Shown: one piece after another, positions 18,449 to 25,628 of the stretch
Layout of the letters: each line of letters begins with the position of its first letter
Numbering within the stretch: position 1 is the first letter of the stretch
Assembly (NCBI GenBank): GCA_013141015.1
Contig: JABFRT010000025.1
Span: forward strand, 1 to 64,000
Source of the DNA: Hyphomicrobium sp.
Lineage (GTDB): Bacteria > Pseudomonadota > Alphaproteobacteria > Rhizobiales > Hyphomicrobiaceae
Length of the DNA stretch: 64,000 bases
Direction of reading: 5' to 3'
Position numbers and translations under genes: made by a program
Notes under the pieces: model-generated
Told to the model about the DNA's origin: nothing
Database searches by the model: none
Seen by the model: only the letters and a program-made list of their open reading frames with translations

Positions 18449-19737
18449 GAACGGCTCCGTTGGATATTTGGCTCGCGGCTTCCGGCAAATGCGGCGCTGC
18501 GCAGATTTGCTGTCAGTTTGCTCTTCAGATGAAGATCTTGCGCTAATTCAGCGCTGATCCGTTGCAGGCTTTGTGGTCCGTCGCTTTTTGCCGCGGACGC
18601 TTCATCTCGGTCTTCCTGGCGCGCGCGGGGAATGGCCAGCCGGACGATATTGCCGGCAGACGGGCTCGTCTCAAGCGTGAGGCGGCCCTGATGGGCCTCC
18701 GTCAAGATCTTGGCGATTTTGATACTGACGTCGCTCGATGGTTGCGGGTGGTTGACGGCCTTTTTGTGGGCTCGCGCGCCATTGACTTCGGCCAGCAGGC
18801 CACCTGGCAAGGGTGGGCCATCGTCGCTGACCATCACGGACAAGCCGCCGTCGGCCGACATTGAGGCGTCGAGCATAACACTGCCGCCTCGCGGCGACAT
18901 GCGTATCGCGTTATCGAGTAAGGCCCGCAGTGCCTGGTTGAGCAATGCACGGTCAGCTTGAACGGTGCATTCGTTGCCGATGGTGACGTTCGGGACGATG
19001 GTGATGCTGCGGCGGCCGGCTTGCTCTGAAAGTGCTGCAAGGGCGTCACGCACAGCATCCCGGGCATTGATTGGCTCGGCTTCAATTTGTAAGTGTTCGG
19101 TCAATGTGCGCCCGAAGTCCATCACCTTGAGCAGTGCTGCATTCAGCGCATGCGCGGACCGCGAAATGTCGCTCATCATGTCTTTATATGCTGGCGGCGA
19201 AAGCGGCCCGTAGACTTCCTTTTCGATCAATTGCGAAAAGCCAAAAATGGTCTTGATAGGCGACTGGAATTCCAGCGCCAATGCTGACATCATCTGGCTT
19301 TTCAGGTCGCTGAGGAAGGCCGTTGTGGCATTGGCTTCGCGCAACTCCCGCTCGGTATCTCCGCAACGCAAAACGAACTCGACGTGGGGTGTGAACAAGA
19401 TCCAATTGAGCGGCTTGGTTAGAAATGACGTGGCGCCCGCCCGGTAGGCAGCTTCGACTGCGCTTGCATCGTCGTGTCCGGTGATGACAATGACCGGAAT
19501 GGTCGCATTGAGGCTTCCGCTGCGGAGGGCGGAGATGACATCAAGACCGCTTGCGACGGGCATGTTGAGGTCGATTATTGCGGCGTCGAAGGCTTGGCTC
19601 GACAGTCGGGCGATCGCTTGGCCACCATCTTCAGCAATCGCTATTTCAAATCCGGCCGTTTCAAGGGTATCGCGGGCGATATCGCGGTATATCGCGTCGT
19701 CGTCAGCGACGAGGATATGTTTCTTCCGCTTAACCAT
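18445..19737 (-). CDS. Response regulator fused to a histidine-kinase-like module lacking the phosphoacceptor His
   Basis: An N-terminal receiver (LVADDDAIYRD, Asp in AAIIDLNMP, Lys in FLTKPLN) is followed by a kinase-like part. At the H-box the sequence reads ALALEFQSPIKTIFGFSQL, where SHELRTPL is expected; Leu stands in the place of His just before the conserved Glu. The ATPase part keeps an N-box (ALLDNAIRMSPRGG) and a weak G1 (MVSDDGPPLPGG) but lacks a clear FGLG loop. It probably does not autophosphorylate and may act as a regulatory partner of the overlapping hybrid kinase downstream. The ATG at 19737 is chosen because the receiver starts right there; the longer open frame adds 21 basic residues of no family. 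Confidence 0.85.
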   Translation of the reverse strand: MVKRKKHILVADDDAIYRDIARDTLETAGFEIAIAEDGGQAIARLSSQAFDAAIIDLNMPVASGLDVISALRSGSLNATIPVIVITGHDDASAVEAAYRAGATSFLTKPLNWILFTPHVEFVLRCGDTERELREANATTAFLSDLKSQMMSALALEFQSPIKTIFGFSQLIEKEVYGPLSPPAYKDMMSDISRSAHALNAALLKVMDFGRTLTEHLQIEAEPINARDAVRDALAALSEQAGRRSITIVPNVTIGNECTVQADRALLNQALRALLDNAIRMSPRGGSVMLDASMSADGGLSVMVSDDGPPLPGGLLAEVNGARAHKKAVNHPQPSSDVSIKIAKILTEAHQGRLTLETSPSAGNIVRLAIPRARQEDRDEASAAKSDGPQSLQRISAELAQDLHLKSKLTANLRSAAFAGSREPNIQRSRS

Positions 19738-19875
19738 TTTTTGGAATTGAGCCTTGTTGAATTTACGATGTCTTGTGATCCAAGGTAAAATTAGAGGCAT
19801 TTGTTTTCTGAACGATTAAGTTTGACATTGAGTTCTTGACATTCTTGTTTTCCAAACAATTCCCGGGTCTGGGGT

Positions 19876-19914
19876 AAATAAAAAGAGAAAGGCCCCGGAC
19901 GCGCCCAGGGCCTT
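19876..19914 (-). terminator. Rho-independent terminator of the RTX gene
   Basis: On the minus strand a stem aaggccc / gggcctt (19889-19914) with a 12-base loop is followed by a T-rich tract (tctctttttattt). It lies about 30 bases after the RTX stop. Confidence 0.75.
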
Positions 19915-19944
19915 GCATGCTTTGTGCGATGGCGGCTTGCGGCA

Positions 19945-21087
19945 TCAGCCGACAAAAATCAGATCCGCCGCGGTCGGGTGGGTGATCACCCCCGTGGACA
20001 TGGCCTGTGGCAAGGCGTCAAAGTCTGCGATTGCAATCGGCGATTTGGCCGTGCCGGTTCCGTCTGCATCGAACCACAGGATCTGCGTGGTCTTTTCATA
20101 GATGAACGATGCGCGCGCAATCAGTGCCACCGGCGCATCGGTTGTGTCGACAAAGCTGTAGACCGGGTTGCCGGCCGCATTTGATGTCAGGCCGAAGTGG
20201 GCTTTACTGATCGACAGTTTGTCTTCACCGGGCGTAAAGCCGTCGATTGTGTCGATGCCCATGTCGAGCTGCAGGTTGACCTTTTCGGCGCTGTTATTGC
20301 GCAGAATAATGGTGTCTTCGCCGAGCCCGCCAGAGAAGTTAACGGCACCTTCGAGCACATCATCGCCGCCAGCCCCATCGAGAATCTGGATTTTCCAGGT
20401 CTGCTGTGTGAGGTAAATTTCGTCGTTGAGATTGGTGGCGGTAAGAGCTTCGGCGTCGATCTTATCAGCTTTAGTGAGTTCACCGGCCCAGCGGTCATCC
20501 ACAAAATCGACAAGCATTGCGGTCTTTTCTTGCGTCATGCTGACTCTGTCGAGGCCGAGGCCCCCGACAATCGTGTCGAAGCCAGAGCCAGGACGGTAAG
20601 TATCGTAGCCGGCATCGCCATACATCTGGTCGTTGCCCGCACCGCCCAGCAATTGGTCGTTACCGGCAAAGCCGCGCAGATAGTCGTTGCCCGCGGCGCC
20701 ATTGATCACGTTGTCCGACGTGGTTCCCCAGAGGAAATCCTGGAATGCCGTGCCGGTCACATTTTCGATGCTGGTATAGGTGTCGCCAGAGGCGTCACGG
20801 CCGCCATAGCCGAGATGCAGGAAGACATCGACACCGCGGCCGGCGCTGCCGGTATAGTCGAGCGTGTCGTAGCCGTCGCCGCCATTGAAGATGTCGATGC
20901 CGCCGATATCATTCAGTGTGTCGTTGCCGGCTTCGCCGTAAAGTGCGTCGTTGCCGGTGCCGCCCGAGATCAGATCGTTGCCGCCGCCGCCGTAGACTGT
21001 GTCGTTGCCGGCATCGGCAAGGATTTGTTCAGCGACCGTCGTTCCGCGAATAGTATCTGCCAGTGCACGGCCTGTGATGATACGCAT
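19945..21087 (-). CDS. RTX (hemolysin-type) calcium-binding protein
   Basis: A 380-residue protein with tandem GGxGxDxLx nonapeptides: about five in residues 20-70 (GNDTVYGGGGNDLISGG) and a second block near residues 140-165 (GNDYLRGFAGNDQLLGG). These form calcium-binding beta rolls. There is no N-terminal signal peptide. The C-terminus (TTQILWFDADGTGTAKSPIAIADF...LIFVG) has the features of a type I secretion signal module and resembles the end of the second RTX protein at 38.2 kb. It is probably secreted by a type I exporter encoded elsewhere. The ATG at 21087 has AAAGAGGA upstream. No catalytic domain is seen. Confidence 0.88.
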   Translation of the reverse strand: MRIITGRALADTIRGTTVAEQILADAGNDTVYGGGGNDLISGGTGNDALYGEAGNDTLNDIGGIDIFNGGDGYDTLDYTGSAGRGVDVFLHLGYGGRDASGDTYTSIENVTGTAFQDFLWGTTSDNVINGAAGNDYLRGFAGNDQLLGGAGNDQMYGDAGYDTYRPGSGFDTIVGGLGLDRVSMTQEKTAMLVDFVDDRWAGELTKADKIDAEALTATNLNDEIYLTQQTWKIQILDGAGGDDVLEGAVNFSGGLGEDTIILRNNSAEKVNLQLDMGIDTIDGFTPGEDKLSISKAHFGLTSNAAGNPVYSFVDTTDAPVALIARASFIYEKTTQILWFDADGTGTAKSPIAIADFDALPQAMSTGVITHPTAADLIFVG

Positions 21088-21225
21088 GGTGATCCTCTTT
21101 GAATCCTGAGATCCAAGAGTTACCGGCAGGCGGTAAATATTTCGTCTATGCAAGCCTCATTATGCGAATTGACCCATCAAGCATAATGGAGCGTGATAGT
21201 CGGAACCGCCGTTCACAGGCCGCTC

Positions 21226-21981
21226 TCACAGGCCGCTGAATCCGACGTTATCGCTGTCAAAGACATGTCCCGAAAGGGCGCGGCCACGGCGCGACGCAAG
21301 ATAAATAGCGAGTGCTGCGACGTCGGGTTCGTTGGTAAGGCACGCGCCTTCCGGGCGTTCGGTTCCGGACATGATGCGCGGTCCGACGGCGTTGACGCGA
21401 ATACCGTGCGGTGCCCAGGCGTGCGCTTCCGATTTTGTCATCGCGGCAAGTGCGGCGCGGGCATAAGAGGCGATGGCCGTGTCGCGGCCGTTGCGCGGAT
21501 GCGGCATGGTCACGACGTTGAGGATCAGGCCTTCGTTGAGAACGACGCGCATACGGTTGGCCGTCACGCGGGTTAAATGCGCCAGCGGCGTGAGCTTGGC
21601 CGAGACAAGGGCTTCGACCTGGCGTTCGCTGGTCACGCCCGCCATGTCAGCGGCTGAAACGCACGCAAGATTGATAACGGCATCGAGGCCGCCATAGGCC
21701 TGGGCGGCAGCCTGTGCGAACCGCACCGACGCATCTGCGCTCGAAATCGGATCGGTGTACAACTTGATCTCGCCGGCCGACTGCGACAGCAGCGCGACCA
21801 ACGCCGTGATTTCCGGAGACAGGTCGGTGGTGTGCACAACCAGCCGAGCCTTGATGTCGGCAAAGGCGCGGGCGACATCAACGCCCGTTGCAGCGCTAAG
21901 CCCGGTCAACAGAACGCGAGCGCCCGCGAGTTCGCGAACGATTTCACTTTCAGGACTGGCACCAACACGACCCATATACAT
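21226..21981 (-). CDS. Short-chain dehydrogenase/reductase-like protein with degenerate active site
   Basis: A 251-residue Rossmann protein of SDR type: beta1 and the nucleotide loop (ARVLLTGLSAATG), NLACVSA where NNAG is usual, and a C-terminal RVNAVGPR. The catalytic pattern YxxxK is not kept: the segment reads SYARAALAAMTK, so Ala stands where Lys is expected four residues after Tyr, and the loop TGxxxGxG is altered to TGLSAATG. Function is therefore unclear; it may bind a nucleotide without redox activity. It is a single gene between the RTX gene and the EAL gene. Confidence 0.8.
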   Translation of the reverse strand: MYMGRVGASPESEIVRELAGARVLLTGLSAATGVDVARAFADIKARLVVHTTDLSPEITALVALLSQSAGEIKLYTDPISSADASVRFAQAAAQAYGGLDAVINLACVSAADMAGVTSERQVEALVSAKLTPLAHLTRVTANRMRVVLNEGLILNVVTMPHPRNGRDTAIASYARAALAAMTKSEAHAWAPHGIRVNAVGPRIMSGTERPEGACLTNEPDVAALAIYLASRRGRALSGHVFDSDNVGFSGL

Positions 21982-22391
21982 CGAGCTACTTCCCCTTCGC
22001 CAAGACCCGGGAGGACTGAAGTGCCCGGTTCCTTGATACCACGCCGATTCGCCTAACGAGACCTAAACAGCGCGCCGATTCGGGTTGGCTTCAGGCGTGT
22101 CCAGGGCGGAATCGCGGCGAAGACCGGGTGACTTGATGGGGGGAGGGAAAAATAATGTGCCGCCGCAGGGCCAGGGTTTGCGTCTCTATACTGCGGGCTT
22201 ATCCCGGGGCTTGGGCATATGTTTCAGCCGAGCACGTGTGGCCAAGCTGCTGTGCCGGGTAGAAAAAGCCCGGCAAACCCGGCTATGGCCGGTGGATAAT
22301 GGTGATAGAACCCGTCAGCGCGTTGCGCTGAACCCTTGCGCCGCCGAAGCTGATACCGACCGAATCGGTATTTGTGAGCTTTGCCGCACCC
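21982..22391. other. Intergenic region between divergent genes (SDR and EAL protein)
   Basis: About 400 bases that must hold the promoters of both divergent genes. Short open frames here have no binding sites and no recognisable product. I see no convincing sigma70 pair or operator. Confidence 0.4.
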
Positions 22392-24518
22392 ATGATGTCT
22401 GACCAGAAACCGACCAGCGCCCCTGGCGCCCCCCTTAAGACCGAAACCGGCAATTTGCCGGGGACTACGCTTGCCGGGCAGCCTGTGGCCGCGCCCCAGT
22501 CGCTGGTGGCGGCCGGCAAGCGCGCCAGAGAGCGGCTTGTTCTGGTCAGCATGGCGCTGGTCACGGCGGCAGCATCGGCACTTTTATATGCGATCTTTGA
22601 ATATCCGCTGGCATCGGCAGTGCTCAGTGGTGGTCTGCTGTGGGCCGGACTGATGGCGCTGCACATCCAGTTTAAGAAGAATGCCGAAATCGCCAGATTG
22701 AAGAGCGAGCTTGCCCGCGTTGAATCACAGCGCGCCAGCGATGCCCCTTCGGTGCCGATGGCGCAGACGGTTCCGGCGGTCGATGCCAGTGCTGTCAAGC
22801 CAAGAAGCGTCGGCGGCCGCCGCTCCGTCCCTGGCCAACATCCGGCAACGGCTGCCGCGAATCCAGTATCGCTGCTGCGCGGCGGCACGGATTCGATGCA
22901 GGACGTGTCTGCAGCAGCAGGTCAGGCCGCCGAAAGCGCTATGCCCGGCGCGGCTGTCGGTGGTCCCGCTGGTCCTCAAACGCATCCGCGCTGGGAAATG
23001 CCTGGACAGCAAGGCAGGCCCGCGCGCGCAACAGCCGCGGCTCCGCAACAGGCATCAGCAACCGCCCCCCCTGCCGGATCAACCCTCCCGCGCGGCAAAC
23101 ACGCCGCGCCGCCTCCGCCGCCAGTGGAAACAGCGCTGTGGCCCGGCACTTCACTCAGTGCAGCCGATCCGATGCGCGATCAGTGGGCATTCCGGCCCAA
23201 GGACGTTGGGCTTCCGCCTCTGCCCGTGATGGATGGCGACGACCAGCCGATGACGTCGATGCCAGCGTCCACAATAGATGCCGACCTCGAGATGGTACAG
23301 CGCAAGATCAAAGCCTTGGCCGACGAGGTCAACGCTGCCGATATAGGGCGCGAACGCCAACCCATGCCCACCGGGTTCATGGCGGCTGGCATGCAGCACA
23401 CCGCAACGCCGAACGCAGGCGCAAATTCGGCGCTTGAAAAATCCATCGGTGCGTTGAAGGCAACGGCCGAGACAATGCGCGAACGGCCGGCGCCGCAGCA
23501 ACGCCCGGCGCCGCGCACCCAAACGCCGGCGGATCCTACTCCGCAAACGCAGACCTTGCCGTTCGATCTGCTTATCCCAGCGACCGCCGAGAGGATCGCG
23601 ATTTCTGATCTGGGTGCGCCGCCGGCACAGGCGCAGGTTGCTCAATCCGTTGCCGCCGCGCCACCACCGGCCGCGCCGCCCTTGGATGACGTACCGGTGC
23701 TTGAACTGCCAACGTTGCCAGTGTTCGAGTTCACGAGCTCAGCTCCGCCAAACCCGCGTCTTGCGGCAATTATCGCCGCCGTCGAGAACGGTGAGATGGA
23801 TGTGTTCCTGTCACCAATCGTGGCGCTGCAAAGCCATCAGGTCAGCCACTATGATGTGACGGTCCGCGTGCGCGCTGCAACCGGCGGATATCTCGAGAAT
23901 GCCGAGCAGGAACTGCAACTCGCTGGTAGCGACGTGCTGGCGCTGTTTGACACCGCGCGCTTAAAGCGGGCGGCTATGCTGGCGCAACGGTTGGACGCTC
24001 ATAACAAGCCAGGCTCATTACTGTCGGCGGTGAACGGACCGTCCATCACCAATGCAGAGTTCCTGGAAACATTCGCGCGCGTCTATGAAGAGCGCGACCG
24101 GATTTCCAATCAGCTTGTGCTGACGTTTACGCAAGCCGATCTTGAGCAGTTCTCGCCGTCCGCATGGCAGGCGTTGAGCGACATGCACGCATTCGGCTTC
24201 CGCTTCGCGTTATCGCAGATCGATCATGTGGCCATGGATTTCGCGAGCCTCGCGGAACGCGGGTTCGCGTTCCTGCGGCTGGATGCCAGCGCCTTGCTCG
24301 GCGGGCTTCCCGCGCGCGATCACTTTGTGGCGGCGGATGAGCTGTGCAAGTTGCTGGCAGGTGCCGGGATGACGCTGGTCGCAGACACTATCGATGACGA
24401 AGCTGTCCGTGCCCGCGTGTTCGGCTTCGGTGTGCTACTCGGCCAGGGCCGCTTGTTCGGCGGCGCCCGGCAAGTCAAGCTCGACCCGCTGCCGTCCGGC
24501 AGTTCGGCCGCCGCTTGA
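22392..24518 (+). CDS. Membrane protein with long disordered region and degenerate EAL domain
   Basis: About 708 residues. Two hydrophobic segments (LVLVSMALVTAAASALLYAIF and LASAVLSGGLLWAGLMAL) anchor the N-terminus. Residues about 110-450 are Pro/Ala/Gln-rich and probably disordered. The last 240 residues have the EAL fold (IAAVENGEMDVFLSPIVAL onward), but the catalytic motifs are lost: DVTVR in place of ExLxR, LSQIDHV in place of DDFGTG, and RLD in place of KxD. It is therefore unlikely to hydrolyse cyclic di-GMP and may act as a scaffold or binding protein. Start codons at 22374 (GTG), 22392 and 22395 (ATG) are all possible. A strong terminator follows. Confidence 0.85.
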   Translation: MMSDQKPTSAPGAPLKTETGNLPGTTLAGQPVAAPQSLVAAGKRARERLVLVSMALVTAAASALLYAIFEYPLASAVLSGGLLWAGLMALHIQFKKNAEIARLKSELARVESQRASDAPSVPMAQTVPAVDASAVKPRSVGGRRSVPGQHPATAAANPVSLLRGGTDSMQDVSAAAGQAAESAMPGAAVGGPAGPQTHPRWEMPGQQGRPARATAAAPQQASATAPPAGSTLPRGKHAAPPPPPVETALWPGTSLSAADPMRDQWAFRPKDVGLPPLPVMDGDDQPMTSMPASTIDADLEMVQRKIKALADEVNAADIGRERQPMPTGFMAAGMQHTATPNAGANSALEKSIGALKATAETMRERPAPQQRPAPRTQTPADPTPQTQTLPFDLLIPATAERIAISDLGAPPAQAQVAQSVAAAPPPAAPPLDDVPVLELPTLPVFEFTSSAPPNPRLAAIIAAVENGEMDVFLSPIVALQSHQVSHYDVTVRVRAATGGYLENAEQELQLAGSDVLALFDTARLKRAAMLAQRLDAHNKPGSLLSAVNGPSITNAEFLETFARVYEERDRISNQLVLTFTQADLEQFSPSAWQALSDMHAFGFRFALSQIDHVAMDFASLAERGFAFLRLDASALLGGLPARDHFVAADELCKLLAGAGMTLVADTIDDEAVRARVFGFGVLLGQGRLFGGARQVKLDPLPSGSSAAA

Positions 24519-24550
24519 GCCGCGCAAACAGCGTCAAACGTGACAACTGC

Positions 24551-24588
24551 AGCAGCCGGGGTTATAGCCCCGGCTGTTGTTTTTTTTG
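24551..24588 (+). terminator. Rho-independent terminator after the EAL gene
   Basis: A 9-base perfect stem (cagccgggg / ccccggctg, 24553-24576) with a 6-base loop is followed by gttgtttttttt. It separates the EAL gene from the HAD gene, which starts 25 bases later. Confidence 0.9.
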
Positions 24589-24612
24589 GCGTTCATATTC
24601 TGGATTGTTGAC

Positions 24613-25455
24613 ATGCAGTTGCTCACCTCGATTGCGCCGCTGGCGGCAACCGCCGACGTCTGGTTTCTCGATATCTGGGGCGTGCTGCACAATGGCCGCC
24701 AGCCGTTTGCCAGTAGCGTTGCCGCGTGCATAGCGTATCGCCAAATGGGCGGACACGTGGTGCTGGTGTCGAATTCGCCGCGTCCGCGCACCGGCGTGAT
24801 CAAGCAACTCGACGAGATCGGTGTTGACCGGCAAGCGTACGATGACGCCATCACGTCGGGCGATGTTTCGCGCGCGCTGATTGCGGATGCGGCGGGCGTG
24901 CCCGTGCTGCACATCGGGCCAGCACGCGATAAGCCGTTGTTCGATGGGCTGGGTGTTGCCTTTGCCGATGCAAACAGCGCGGCAGTTGCGGTATGCAGTG
25001 GGCTCTATGACGACGAGACCGAGACGGCGGATAATTACCGCGACCTGCTCGCCCAACTGAAAGCCCGCAACGTGCCGATGATTTGCGCCAATCCCGACAT
25101 CAAAGCCGAGCGCGGCGGAAAAATCATCTACTGCGCCGGCGCCATTGCCGCGGCCTATGAAAATACTGGCGGTGTTGTCACGTATGCGGGAAAGCCCTAT
25201 CCGCCGGTTTATGCTGCAGCGCTCAATATCGCCGCCGGTCTGCGCGGCGGGGCAATCGACAAGGCGCGCGTGCTGGCCATTGGCGACGGCGTTGCGACTG
25301 ACATTCGCGGCGCGTCCTTGGCCGGCATCCGCTCGGTGTTCGTCGCCAGCGGCGTTCATGTGGCACGCGGAGAGGCCTTGCAAGACGCGGCGGACAAGCT
25401 GTTTGCAACCGAGGCCGTCAAGCCCATCGCTCTGATGACCGCGCTGGCGTGGTGA
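24613..25455 (+). CDS. HAD-superfamily class IIA hydrolase (NagD-like, TIGR01459 type)
   Basis: A 280-residue phosphatase-like protein. Motif I is degenerate-looking but in place (VWFLDIWGVLHNG, with the nucleophile Asp in DIWG), motif II Ser lies in VLVSNSPRP, and motifs III/IV are in YAGKPYPPVY (Lys) and AIGDGVATDIRGA (Asp pair). The cap is of C2 type. Family members act on small phosphoesters of unknown identity. The start at 24613 is preferred, since the frame upstream runs into the terminator of the previous gene. Confidence 0.88.
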   Translation: MQLLTSIAPLAATADVWFLDIWGVLHNGRQPFASSVAACIAYRQMGGHVVLVSNSPRPRTGVIKQLDEIGVDRQAYDDAITSGDVSRALIADAAGVPVLHIGPARDKPLFDGLGVAFADANSAAVAVCSGLYDDETETADNYRDLLAQLKARNVPMICANPDIKAERGGKIIYCAGAIAAAYENTGGVVTYAGKPYPPVYAAALNIAAGLRGGAIDKARVLAIGDGVATDIRGASLAGIRSVFVASGVHVARGEALQDAADKLFATEAVKPIALMTALAW

Positions 25456-25628
25456 TTGCGTCGGCCCGCGCCGCCAACGAGCGGGTAGGCGAAACGAGCG
25501 TGATACGCTGAGATTGGATGCGACCGCCTCTGGAGGTCGTGAGCCAGTGCGCGCAGAAAAAAACGGGTTTGGCAAATCTGAAACCGGAGAGGAAGCATCT
25601 CGCTCCCTCCCCGGTTGGGGTCTCCACC

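Noticed and set aside
22085-22402. 105-residue plus-strand ORF ahead of the EAL gene
   Set aside because: Arg/Cys-rich composition without family pattern or binding site; it overlaps the promoter region.
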